From Musa acuminata AAA Group (Eukaryota > Streptophyta > Magnoliopsida > Zingiberales > Musaceae), in contig NC_088345.1 of the NCBI RefSeq assembly GCF_036884655.1, positions 31,064,501-31,128,500 on the forward strand: a stretch of DNA of 64,000 nucleotides, given 5' to 3'. Made by a program: the position numbers and the translations under genes. Under the pieces are notes generated by a model. It did no database searches and was not told where the DNA came from. It was given only the letters and a program-made list of their open reading frames with translations. Each line of letters opens with the position of its first letter. The first letter of the stretch is position 1. Of the stretch, positions 47,514-58,808 are shown piece by piece.

Positions 47514-50500
47514 TTATATGATGGACTGTATCAAGCCCGCTCTTCGCCTACATACTTCAAGCTTCTCCTTAAGCAAAGACTTTGTCAATATATTTTAACC
47601 ATTCTCATTGGTATGCACTTTTTCCAACTATAATTCTTTCATCTCAAGCACATCATGAATATAGTGATATCTCGCATCAATATACTTAGATCTAGAATAG
47701 TATGTTGAATTCTTAGAGAGGTGAATGATACTTTGACTATCATAGTAAATAGTATATCCTTCTTGATTCAAGCCCAATTCCTATAGAAATCTTTTCATCC
47801 ATAAAGTTTCCTTACAGGTTTCAGTAATTACTATGTATTCTACTTTTGTAGTTGATAGAGCAACACAATTCTGTAACTTTGATTACCAAGAGACTGCTCC
47901 CCCTACAAATGTCATCAAGAACCCGAAAGTGGACTTCTTGGAATCAATATCACCTACCATGTCTGCATTTGTGTAGCCTTCTAACAAAGGTTCATCATTG
48001 TCAAAACATAAACATAACTTAGAAGTACCTCTTAGATATCTTAATATCCATTTCACTACTGCCCAATGTTCATTTCCAAGATTAGAGAGAAATCGACTAA
48101 TAACTCCAACTGCATGAGTTATATCTGGCCTAGTACAAACTATAGCATATATCAAACTGCCTACTGCAGATGAGTAAGGCACTCTGGATATTTCTTCTTT
48201 TTCTTTCTTGTTTGTAGGATATTGTTTCGAACTAAGCTTGAAATGACCTACAAGTAGAGAACAAACTGCTTTGGCTTTACTCATGTTGAATCTTTCAAGA
48301 ACCTTTTCAACGTAAGTCTCCTGAGATAGCCAAATCTTCCTTCTCTTCCTATCACGAAGAATCTTCATGCCAAGTATTTGTTTCACCGATCCTAAGTCTT
48401 TTAAGGCAAAAGACTTAGCTCTCTTTTAAGCTTTTCAATTTTACCAGCATCATGACTAACAATTAGCATATCATCCACATATAGCAAGAGAATAATAAAA
48501 TCATCATCTGAAAACTTCTTCATAAACACACAATGATCAAATATGATTCTATCATACCCTTGGCTCATCATAAAGGAATCAAACTTCTTGTACCACTATC
48601 TAGGTGCCTGTTTGAGTCCATTTATACTTTTCCTAAGCTTACACACTAGATTTTCTTTTCTCTTACTTTAAAACCTTCTGGTTATTCCATGTAAATTTCT
48701 TCTTCTAAGTCACCATGAAGAAATGTTGTTTTCACATCAAGTTGCTCAACTTCTAAATTTAAGCGGGCAACCAAACCAAGAACAATTCAGATAGAGGACA
48801 TTTTCACCATAGGAGAAAATATTTCTTCAAAGTCAATACCTTTCTTTTGATTGAATCCTTTTATAACTAGTCATGTCTTGTATCTTTGTTATGAGCTATT
48901 ATTTTCAAACTTTAATTTGTAAACTCATTTATTCTTAAGAGCTTTCTTTTCTTTAGGCAACTTTACCAAGTCATAGGTGTGGATCTTAAGCAAGGATCTC
49001 ATCTCTTCTTGCATGGCTTTAACCCACTCATTCTTATGCTCATGTAGAATAACTTCTTGGTAAGTTTCTGGCTCTCCCCCGTTAGTAAGCATAACATACT
49101 CAAGTGAAAGATATCTGGTAGACGGTTGTCGCTCTTTAGTTGATCTTCTCAATGGAATCTCAACTGGTGATGGAGGTGCTTGTTCAATTAGTTCAACATC
49201 ATCAATTGTAGAAGTATCATCACTGGCATTCTCACCATAATCTTCTTGTTCATCTTCCTCATGATCATCATGAACTACAGGTGAAGGAACTGGACCCAAA
49301 CTCCAAGGAATATAAATAGAGGTTTTTGGCTTCTCAACATTATCACCATCATCAAACAATTAGTCTTCAAGAAATACAACATCTCTGCTTCTAATAATAT
49401 TTTTATTTATCGGATCCCATAATCTGTAATCAAACTCTTCATGACCATATCCCAAGAAAATACATGCTTTTGCCTTACTATCAAGCTTAGACCTTTCCTC
49501 TTTGGGAATATAAATAAATGCTTTACACCCGAAGACTCTTTTCCTTTCTATACTCTCTCTAGAACATTATCTTTTAGAGGAATTGATGGAGAAATATTTA
49601 TTAGGTCAACTATAGTTCTCATAACCTCTCCCAAAATGACTTAGGTAACTTGGCATGGGAAAGCATACACCTAATCCTTTCTTCAATGGTTCTGTTCATC
49701 CTTTCTGCCACACCGTTTTGCTGAGGAGTTTTAGGAACTGTTTTCTCAAGCCTGATACTATCGAACCTGCAATAATTCTCAAAAGGATCCTATACTCGCC
49801 ACCATTATCTGATTGAACACACTTTAGCTTTCTGTCAGTTTCTCTTTCAATACTAATATGAAACTCTTTGAAAACATCAAGTACCTAGTCTTTAGATTTC
49901 AAAGCAAAAGCTCATTTTTTTCTAGAATGGTCATCAATAAAAATAACAAAATAAAGAGCACCTCCAAGAGTTTTAGTTTGCATAGTGCAAACATCAATAT
50001 GAACTAAATCAATAACTTTTGATCGTCTAGATGATGGATATGTATGAAATGCAACTTTATGTGTTTTTCCAGCTAAGCAATGATCACAAGATTTAAGAGA
50101 TATACTTTGCAACTCTAGTAAGAACTGCTTTCTAGCAGGAGTTTAAAAGTCCCTTCTCGCTGATATGACCAAGTCTCTTGTGCCAAAGATCTATACTTTT
50201 ACCTTTTTGAATTGCATTAATCTCTTCTTTGTGTAACTTAACTTTAATGACATAAAAAGAGTTAAGCTTCTTTCCTCTTACCATAATTAGAGAACATTTA
50301 TTAGTTTCCATTTTCTTTCACCAAAATAATATGCAAAGCTCTCATCATCAAGTCTGCTTATAGATATCAAGTTAAGACGAATATCTGGAACATGTCTTAC
50401 ATCTTTGAGTATAAATTTGCTCCCAATACTGGTCTCCAAGCAAATATCTCCAATACCCACAATCTTAGATGTACCACTGTTTCCCATTCTGACATTACCA

Positions 50501-51427
50501 AAATCACTAGCGATGTAAAATCTAAAACAATCATCATGAGAAGTAACATAAAATGAAGCACCAGAGCCAATTACCCAATTACTATCTTGAGCTACTAGAC
50601 TAACATAACCATTATAACAAACAATAGTGATATCACCTTCAGCAGCAACTGTATTGGTCTCTTTCTCATTTTTTTTCCCTTTCATTCTACTCTCTCTTCT
50701 AATACCTACACTCTTTCTTCATGTGACCTAATCTCTTATAGTGTAAACATTTGATATCTCTTCTAGACTTGGATCTTCCTCTATAACCATGTGAATTTCT
50801 ACTATGACTTCTTCCACATCTTTCTTATTTTTTAGTAACAAATGCCCTAGAAGAAGATTCACCCTGTTCTTTCCTTTTGGCATCTTCATTTAGCAAACTG
50901 TCTTTAACCATATCTATAGTTAGAGTTCCCTCTGACGTGGAGTTATAGATAGTCACCACATATGTTTCTTAACTTTCTGGTAAAGAGTTGAGAAGTAGTA
51001 ATCCTTGTATCTCATCATCTATATTCATTTTCATAGCAACCAACTTGTTTGTAAGAATCTGAAATAGACTTATATGCTCAACAATGTTACCACCATCTTT
51101 ATACTTTAAATTTATAATTCTTTTAAGGAGAGAAATTATATTTCCCACTATCTTTTTTACATAGAGGTTTTCTAACCTTTGTCAAACAACATCAGCTCTG
51201 GTTTTATCTGAAATATGCTTATGCAAGTTTATATTCATCCATCTTCTAATATAGATAATACCTTTTCTATGTTAAACTTCCTATTCCTCATCGTCCATAG
51301 TAGAAGGTTTATCTTTAACTTTGATGGGCTTATACAAATCTTTGTAATAAAGTAAATCTTCCATCATATGCCTCCAATTGGAATAATTTGATGAGTTTAA
51401 TTTAATTATACCATCTGATTGCTCCAT
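47514..51427 (-). pseudogene. Tork/Tnt1-like gag-pol polyprotein
   Basis: It begins at the ATG at 51427 (MEQSDGIIKLNSSNYSNWRH) and ends at TAA at 47514-47516. Gag contains LLLLNSLPES and a knuckle remnant near 50700-50750 (CLHYKRLGHMKKEC, first Cys pair altered). The protease motif reads WVIGSGASFYVTS, so the catalytic Asp of DSG is Gly (50550-50590). Integrase shows LWHKRLGHIS and HIDVCTMQTKTLGGALYFVIFIDDHSRK (49912-50112). RT retains YVDD (48470-48481) and the linker VELIEQAPPSPVEIPLRRSTKERQPSTRY (48925-49359). RNase H runs 47883-48386 and on to GLIQSII. Many stops and frameshifts; dead. Confidence 0.9.
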
Positions 51428-51469
51428 TTCAATCACACAAGAAAAAATTAGCACCAAAAAAACCTATTG

Positions 51470-51482
51470 CTCTAATACCACT
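51470..51482 (-). other. Tork/Tnt1-like primer binding site
   Basis: On the minus strand aagtggtattagag lies just inside the 5' LTR, a Met tRNA-type site. Confidence 0.82.
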
Positions 51483-52273
51483 TGTTGGGAAAAACCTGTT
51501 AAAGTGGAATAATTATTTTTCCTCTTTGTGTATCAAAATGGATTCCTCATCAAAATACCAACTTGATATCAAAAATATAAATATCAATTAGAACAGAATA
51601 AATAATAGAGCAATAAATCAATCACATAGTGAGACTAAATCTTCCACTATCAATAGTAATGATAACAGGTTTACAATAAGTCTTCTCTAGATTAGCAAGA
51701 GGATTACAATAACATCAAGATCATATATCTTGACTCAAGAATAGCATATATTCGTCACATATATGAATCTCATCATAAAAGAATTTTAGATCTCACAAAG
51801 TGAATATAACAAGAAAGTACCTCAGAGAGGATAAACTGTAAATCAATACCGTTAAGATTATAAATCTTATTACAAGGATTTTCTATATAGAATTTAGGCC
51901 AAAATTGATGATGTTTGGCCATTCATCGTCAAGCAAAAAAACTTAAGATCTTAATTATTTTCTTTTTTTTCTCTCTCTGGCTTTTCTCTCACCGTGCGCT
52001 GTTTGCTGCTGCACGCATGCTAACTCTTCGCTGCCCTCACCTCTTTCTCTTTCTCCTTTTTTTTTTTTTTTTTTCTCTCTCTCTCTCCTATTTCCTCTCA
52101 CTGTGCGTTGCTGTTCTCTCACTGCACGCACGCCGCTACATGCACTCGCTGCCCTGCTGCATAAACGCTCGCACGCTCTTCTCTCGTTTTTCTATCTAAT
52201 CTCACATCTTTCTCTTTTTAATTATTGATTTGAGTTCTAAAGACCCAATTATCTAAGCCAGCTGGACCCAATA
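51483..52273 (-). repeat. Tork/Tnt1-like 5' LTR
   Basis: Partner of 46752-47497. It is longer mainly because of a poly-T and CT microsatellite (about 52045-52090) and a repeated ctcactg..cgcacgc segment. Confidence 0.9.
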
Positions 52274-52460
52274 GCTTAGTAGTTCTAGATAAATTTAAAT
52301 ATTAAATATCTTAAAATATGAGTTACACTTGAGTTGTATTTATACTTGATCACAAATTCGAGTTGTATTTATACTTGATCACAAATTCGAGTTGTATTTA
52401 TACTTGATCACAAATTCAACCCAAAATATCTTATTTCAAAAATAAAATACCCTAAATTCA
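52274..52460. repeat. Tandem array, right end
   Basis: It resumes the array unit (agtagttctagataaatttaaat, then gagttacacttgag). It contains three perfect head-to-tail copies of a 29-bp segment at 52331-52417, then fades into unique AT-rich DNA. Confidence 0.8.
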
Positions 52461-54224
52461 TACGTGTGAAATATCACAATCACATACAATGAATCACAAT
52501 ACAAACACCTGTTCAATAACCACAAACCAAACATATATGAAATATTCATAATAACATTAATCAGATTACCAACATAAAGTCACATTTTTAAACAATTTAT
52601 ACAAGAATATATGCTATCATATAAGATTAAACATATTAAATTACAATGTTTTAACACAAACTCAAATGTTTCATTAAATCAAATCTCTCTATCTTTCCAC
52701 CTAATAACAATCGTCCGATATAGCATTGGCTATTTGAAGACATACAATAACTTATCTTTTTGACTAAATTTTATTTCTTAGTCCATCCACAAGTGATTCT
52801 TATACTTCATCATAAGTATCGTGCAATCGTTGCTGCAAAATAGAAAAAGGTGTTAGTACAATACTCACTATAAATGAGTGATGTGAATAACATAATTCAC
52901 TTACGATCCATCTTGTTGAGGATATTTCAGCATCTTAGTCTTCGATCCTTTACTAATGATCTTATTTGAAATGTCAGGATGAAGATGATCTAAATCAATA
53001 GCCAATATTTTTTAAAAATTTTGTACCCATTTTTAAAAAAATATATAGTTAATATAGAAAATATGCTATTAAATACCTATTTAAATTAGAACACTTACTA
53101 TTCATCTAAATATGTTTGAATGCAATTTTTTAGGGAGACAATTATAATGGAAATACATTTTCTTCTGAATATCTATCATCATCATATGTCAATGGTTGTC
53201 GTTAAATAGTGGGATAAAAATATATCGATTGAGTCATTAAGAGTGATTTTACAACTAATATTATAATTTTATATTCCAAATGAATAATATGCTTTCTATA
53301 ATTAAAAATCAATAAAAATATTAGTCAATCCATCACAAAGTAAAATAAATTTGTGAACAACAAATAAATATACTAGTTTACCTCAAAACCACTTCACAAG
53401 AACATGATAGCCAAAACTTTTGTCTAAATTGTACAACATCATGACAAAGAATAAACTCAGTAGTATCTAGAACCTCTCTATTAGTAAATTCTCTCTCATC
53501 CAATAAAAACCAAAAAGATTTGCATTTACACATAAACATTTTATTTTTCTAAAATGTCAAACAACTTACACTACAAATAACAAATGATAATTCGACAAGT
53601 TCTTATTCAATAATCAAATTATTTGGCAAACTTATTGTAAATTCTTCTATCACCTTTGGAAAAATATGCAACATGAGAAATATTAGTAAAAATAATCAAA
53701 TTAATTATGTTAAAAATATAATTACTTCTATCACCTTTGGAAAAATTTCTCCTTTCCACCTCTTATAGGGCTCAACGATCCTCGATCTATCTTTAGAGGT
53801 CTATGGAATATGAACTTTCGATCATTTATCTCTAATATCATATATTCTTTTAAATAACTTATTTTTTCTAAAGAAATAAGAGTTGTGTTTTAAGACTTGA
53901 TATATTTTAAATCTATATAGCTTTTGGACTATCAACGGAAGAGCCCCTCATTAATTCTTTCATATGTTAGGTATGGTAGAACATACTATGGAAGGATCAT
54001 AATGGGAGATATCGACTTTCTCGAAGCCTAAGGTCATAAGAGAGCCAAGTCCATGTTATTTGAGTATCTTATGTAATCTTATAATTTTAATTTTTTTCCT
54101 TTTAGAGTTGGGGTAATTTCAATTTTGTTCTTGTTCCTCACCAACATATGTGTCCTGTAAATAAATTAATATATTAAATAAATATCATATTATATATATA
54201 TAATATTAAATTATTGTACCTTTG
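52461..54224. other. AT-rich region, nothing recognised
   Basis: No frame, LTR border or RNA gene can be supported. The minus strand at about 53740-54000 has codon-like stretches (KSYIDLKYIKS.., KIDRGSLSPIRGGKEKF) that might be decayed exons, but I recognise no family. Two near-identical phrases (cttctatcacctttggaaaaat at 53646 and 53726) mark a short local duplication. Confidence 0.5.
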
Positions 54225-54665
54225 ATTATATTCTCATTGATGATACTCTTAAAAATGACTCATAGTTCTCGACAATACATGAAAAACTAAATCAATTTGA
54301 AAAAAATAAAGTTTAAATGCTTATTCATAAATTTAATGATCTTCTTGTAATTGGTACTAAATAAGTCTTTAGGAATAAGCAATATTAATAAGTTATCATA
54401 ATTCAAAATAATATTAGATTAGTAGTCAAATATTTCAACCAAAAAGAAGGTATAGACTATAAAGAAATGTTCACTCTAGTGGCTAGACTTGAAGCCATAA
54501 AGATACTCCTTACCTATACATGTTTTAAAAATTTTAAATTATTTTAAATAGATGTCAAAAATATTTTTATTAATAATTTTATTTTTAAAAAAGTTTATGT
54601 TGAGTAACCATCCGGATTTGAAAATAATCATTTTTCAAACCATATTTATAAATTATCTAAGGCTC
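54225..54665 (+). pseudogene. Ty1/copia reverse transcriptase fragment
   Basis: The plus strand reads, with stops, DDTLKNDS, EKLNQFEKNKV, VIGTK.VFRNK, then [46 protein letters not shown] and VYVE.PSGFENN. This is the start of copia RT (canonical ..[30 protein letters not shown]). It stops abruptly near LSKAL, well before the catalytic YxDD, and meets an LTR fragment. Confidence 0.85.
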
Positions 54666-54666
54666 T

Positions 54667-54935
54667 CTAATCTCCAACGCATCGCTTGATCCTTCTGCAT
54701 GTTGATATTACCACAGTATCAGATCTTCCGACGGGATATTCAATCCTCTGGCATGAAGCTTGAATCTGAAGTCTAATTTTTAACATGATAATCTTCAAAC
54801 ATAATATCCGACTCTCTAGCTTGATATTTACACCTTAGTGGTCCTAGTCCATAGTAAAAGAATTTCTACATCACTTAGCATAATATTAATTTATCAATTA
54901 ATTTTATCATCAAATTTTGAAACTTAATACTAGTT
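54667..54935 (-). repeat. Fragment of a minus-oriented copia LTR end
   Basis: The phrase ttatcaattaattttatcatcaaattttgaaactta matches the end of the family's minus LTRs (tcaattgatttcatcatcaaaatccgagattcaaca) in degraded form, preceded by the usual cgacgggatattcaatcc..tctggcatgaa type region. No other border is visible. Confidence 0.6.
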
Positions 54936-54949
54936 TCCTCTTTAATTCA

Positions 54950-55135
54950 AAAAGATCTAATCATTTTAGTTAAAATTGATATTGAAAAGGTTTGGAGTCT
55001 TGGAATGCTATCATATTGCTTTCAGATGAGCTAAGTTTTTGGATACTTTATTAATCAAAGTCCTCCCTAACACTTTAGAAGTCAACATGGGATTAGGGAG
55101 GGCAACCTATTTATAATACCCTAGATTAGAGTGGG
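54950..55135 (+). pseudogene. Possible LINE reverse transcriptase scrap
   Basis: ILVKIDIEKVW followed after frameshifts by LSDELSFWILY and a ggattagggagggcaacctatttataatacc segment resembles the non-LTR RT pattern (KLDIEKAYD...GLRQGDPLSPYLF). It is short and frameshifted, so other origins are possible. Confidence 0.35.
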
Positions 55136-56626
55136 CTTAGACTTACATTAACTCAAGGATTCGATAGATGCACCATTGTTAAATTGAGTTCAAGTATTTT
55201 GGATAAGTGGTTTATGTTCAACAAATTTGACAAGTTAATTATATTTTTAGCATAGGATGTGATAATTAATATTAAAACTGACTTAGCATTACGGATATGG
55301 TGAGAGACTCGAGTAGAAAATCTCTACCGATAGACAAAGCCAAAAGGTTACATCACAATGTAAAGTCATCATAAGTGAGCTAAGTCATATATCAAAAGTG
55401 AGCTAAGTCACTTATGAGAGTTTAATAATTATCTTATTATTAATTTAAGTTAATTGATGAATTATCTCATCAGTTGAGGATGTGAGACTATTTTTCTATT
55501 TAATTTTTTTGATGCAAATACCCTCTTTTCTCTTAGAAAGAGAATGTGATGATAAATTTGCTACTCGTTGTCAATATAAAATATCCTTCAAGTTTTTCCC
55601 TTTTCTTTAATGATATTTTATTATCTTTTCGAGCTACTCACAAATCTTTTATGAATATTTTGAAAAAAAATAATTCTTTAATAACTCACTAATCAAAATA
55701 CACTCAGATCGATCCTTGAAACCTAGACATTCATGGGCATTAATACAATCTTCTGAAGTTGACATATTTTCTTAATAGTTGTTGAATCTTTGCTAAATTT
55801 ATAAATTCTAGATCTTCTACTGCTAACATTGTTTGCCAATCTTAAATGTTTGATATTTTGATTCACCGTGATACGAATTGTCGTACTTACTTTCAATATA
55901 GCAAGTAAAGTTTATCTTTTTTTCCTTTTGAAAAAAAAATTTAAGATTGTTTTTGACAGCAGATCCAGCTTTAACCTAAAACTTCCAGACATTTAAGCAC
56001 CATCAATTATCATACAGTTGATAGCCCTAGCTGGAGTCATAGTAGGACTCCTCACCAGATAGGAACTGTGACCAGGAAACTGTTCTTTTAATCCAAGGAA
56101 AACAAAAAGGAAAATAATTTACTTTACAATGGGACATCTGCAGGGAAAAAGGAAAATATTTTTACTTCTCGTCACTTTCTGCCTCAACACCGCAAGCTGG
56201 TAAGTCATCATTGTAAAGAAGTTTAGACAAGAAGAAATCCATGATCACACAATGGTCCCAGTAGAGACTTCTTGATGGGTTCGAAAACAATGTTTTTGAC
56301 AACCATGCATGTTGATGCAATTGATAACAGCACAAGTAACAAGTAAATCAGTTGTTAAAAGCATATATGCATTTGTCTCACTTTTTCCTTTTTTTTTTTC
56401 TAACAAATAAATCTGATGAACTATTGTTATAAATTCACAACTGTGTGTATGAATGATCAATTAGTTGGTCTTTCTTCCTAATAAACAACAATGAGCTAAT
56501 AGAGAAGAGAAATCTAAAGAGAGGAGCCACATAGGAAAGCATGCATGAAAAGGAGTCGTTGGTTTGTGTCCTGCAGCCTGAACCGGGCTCAAGACAGTTG
56601 ATGCCGGTCCATGGTAGTTGGTAAGT
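55136..56626. other. Intergenic region upstream of the NHL gene
   Basis: AT-rich with no gene supported. It contains a short direct repeat (agtgagctaagtca at about 55374 and 55400) and simple tracts. The segment after ~55980 is less AT-rich and may contain the gene's distal promoter; no LTR border was seen in it. Confidence 0.55.
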
Positions 56627-56646
56627 TTGACCCTTGAATAGGTCAA
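56627..56646. promoter_or_regulatory. Inverted pair of W-box cores upstream of the NHL gene
   Basis: TTGACC at 56627-56632 and its exact reverse complement GGTCAA at 56641-56646 lie eight bases apart, 196 bases before the chosen ATG. TTGAC[CT] is the known WRKY factor core, and NDR1/HIN1-like genes are often defence-responsive, so WRKY control is a reasonable inference. Confidence 0.5.
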
Positions 56647-56841
56647 CTGTGGACAACAATAGCATCTCCAAGGCTGGCTTGGAGCTGTCTGCTACGTGTG
56701 CGGGTGTTTCTCCAACCCTTTCCCTCTCCAACCTTCCCCATGCAACCCCTCACCACCGCCACCACCACCTCCTCCTCCTCTTCTTTTCTCTTCCGTTCAC
56801 TGCCACCGCACCCTACGCTCCCCCCCCGCCCCCCCACCCCC

Positions 56842-57642
56842 ATGGCGGAGCAGGCGCTGTCCTGCACACCGCCTCGGCCAACATCTACCGCCGTTACTCT
56901 CCATGTCCCTCCTCCTGCCGAAGCGGACAAGTCCGATAAGGAGACCACGCTCCAGAACGGAACCTACGTCGTTCAAGTCCCCAAGGACCAGATATACCGC
57001 GTCCCGCCGCCGGAGAATGCCCACTTGGCCGAGCAGTACCGCAACAGGGACAAAAACGAGCGGCGAAGCCCGTGCCTCGGCTGCTTGAAATGGATCCTCG
57101 GCGCCGTCCTCCTCGTCCTTCTCCTCGCCATAGTGATTACCGGCGTGATCTTGGTCACCGTGAGGCCTGGAAGTCCCACGTTCACGGTCCAACGCCTCTC
57201 CGTGAACAGCTCGCCGCACACCACCACCAAAGGATCTCACCCGAAGCCGGAGTGCGATTTCACCATGCGTGTTCGAAATCCAAGTAAGGGGATGGGGTTC
57301 TCCTACGAGGCCGGTGGAAAGACCGTCGTCCTCCATAAAGGTGTCCACATTGCAGCTGGAACGACGCCGGCGCTCGTCCAAGGGCCCAAGAACACGACCA
57401 CCTTTCGACTGGTTCTTCATGGCTCCAACATGTTGCTTACGAAAGTGATCGACATGAGTCTAAAGGGATCCAAGGACGTCATTCCGCTCGAGCTAGCAGC
57501 TGAGTTCACGGTGAAGCCTAGGGTCGGAGGGGTGGAACTGGGGGTGATGAGCATGTACGTAACCTGTGATGTTCGAGTAAGAAGACTGGTGAAAGAGGCA
57601 CGTATATTGTCCCAAGAGTGTAAGACCAACCTTCAACAATGA
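56842..57642 (+). CDS. NDR1/HIN1-like (NHL) protein, LEA_2 family
   Basis: An intact, intron-less 266-residue protein of the type II membrane family related to Arabidopsis NDR1 and tobacco HIN1, which act at the plasma membrane in pathogen response. The cytosolic N-terminus is Pro-rich with the conserved box IYRVPPPENA (residues 51-60) and a basic, Cys-containing stretch RRSPCLGCLKW (74-84). One membrane span covers about 83-107. The LEA_2 domain covers about 140-243, including NPSKGMGFSYE (146-156), the position of the NHL NPN.R.G.YY motif, and a late TCDVRVRRLV. Possible N-glycosylation sites are N122-S-S and N184-T-T. I chose the ATG at 56842 because the protein family starts near here and upstream codons are low-complexity Pro/Ser/Thr; the same frame also has an ATG at 56740, which would add 34 residues. 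The third codon positions are GC-rich, unlike everything around it. The exact biological role (immunity or abiotic stress) cannot be told from sequence. Confidence 0.93.
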   Translation: MAEQALSCTPPRPTSTAVTLHVPPPAEADKSDKETTLQNGTYVVQVPKDQIYRVPPPENAHLAEQYRNRDKNERRSPCLGCLKWILGAVLLVLLLAIVITGVILVTVRPGSPTFTVQRLSVNSSPHTTTKGSHPKPECDFTMRVRNPSKGMGFSYEAGGKTVVLHKGVHIAAGTTPALVQGPKNTTTFRLVLHGSNMLLTKVIDMSLKGSKDVIPLELAAEFTVKPRVGGVELGVMSMYVTCDVRVRRLVKEARILSQECKTNLQQ

Positions 57643-58808
57643 CGGAGGTGGTAATGGAAGTTTGAACTGAAAAGAAATCAAATCTTTCCCAAAGCTTTTT
57701 CCCCTTCTTCAAATTGCTCCTTCATTTCCTTTTTCTTTCTTATTCTTCAGGTTTGGACCAGTTTAGCTGGTGTCTATATGCGTGTGTTAAGGTTGTGATA
57801 TAGAGATTATTGAATCCATTTGACGATCCCATGCCTCCTCTACTTCTTGTATAGTAATGTAACTCGCAGGGGGTGTGAAAAGTAGATCATTAGTTGCATG
57901 TGTACTCTGCTATCCAGAAATAAATTTCTTTCACTCTTCTTCTTGGTTGCATGTTTACATAACTTCTGAAGAAAGGATCAAATTCATCGGCATGTTACCA
58001 CTAGGTAATTGTCTCGGCAACTTCTTTTCGATTACTCTTTACTTGGAAAACCTTGTTTTAAGATGCAACTGAAGTTTGTGACATCTAATGTTGGCAAACT
58101 ACTACTTATCGTGCAAAATTTTGTCCTAACCTACCTACCATACTAGTGATAAAACTAATTCAAATGGGTTATGATTTCTGAGATCTCATGCAAAGAATGG
58201 TGATGATTTGGAACAATTTTGGAACGGTGACTGACTGTTCATCCATTTTGGAATAGTTCTAAAGTTGATGATTTCTTGGAAAGGTTCCTAAGATCGCATG
58301 CTACGTGGTTGTTTAATTTTTCAAAAGAAAGCATTATAGATTAAAGTACTTCTCCATCTTAATATATTTCATCTGTTGTCTTCTGGAAGTTGTGCAGAAC
58401 CAAACAAGCATATGGTATTTTCGAAGCAACAACAACTAAAGTATACCGATTAAAAAAGAAGAGGAGATTAGTATATACAGAAAGTGAGAAAAAAAAGAAA
58501 AATGAGATGATAGATGTTGGAATAAGTATTTCAATTAATTTGTTTTCATATCTTCAAAGATAATAAATAATTATCAATTTTAAGCTGTTAAAATGAGAAC
58601 TTTATTTATTTTAGAAGGACTATAGAATTTGATTGAAAATAGTTTTATTGATTATGATCTACAAGATCCCAATATTAATGAAAACTAAAAAGATTAAATG
58701 AATGAAACATGCAAAAAAAAAAAAAAAAAAAAGATATAAGAGCCCTATAAAAAAGTGTATTTGGAGGTATAGATAAATTAAAAACTTCAAAGCTTCGTAT
58801 GTGTTCGA
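57643..58808. other. 3' flank of the NHL gene, no further gene
   Basis: An aataaa at 57918-57923, about 275 bases after the stop, is a candidate polyadenylation signal. The remainder is AT-rich with a poly-A tract near 58713-58731 and no supported gene. Confidence 0.5.

Larger units (their letters stand above)
46752..52273 (-). mobile_element. Tork/Tnt1-like Ty1/copia element
   Basis: A 5.5-kb minus-oriented element has LTRs at 46752-47497 and 51483-52273 (TGTTGGG...CCCAATA), a primer site, a polypurine tract and a broken gag-pol. It is a different lineage from the other copias: short LTRs and a Tnt1-like protein. Flanks gtata and gctta do not make a clean 5-bp duplication. It splits one unit of the tandem array. 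Confidence 0.9.

Noticed and set aside
46752..52273. A clean 5-bp target duplication for the Tork/Tnt1-like element
   Set aside because: Flanks gtata and gctta match at only three of five positions; tagta occurs near both ends but not adjacent to the LTR termini.
53400..54000. Possible gene on the minus strand
   Set aside because: Codon-like stretches are short, interrupted and match no family I can name; listed only as an unexplained region.
56643..57420. Long minus-strand frames (up to ~207 codons) opposite the NHL gene
   Set aside because: Mirror frames of a GC-rich coding sequence; the plus strand has a clear membrane span and LEA_2 motifs.
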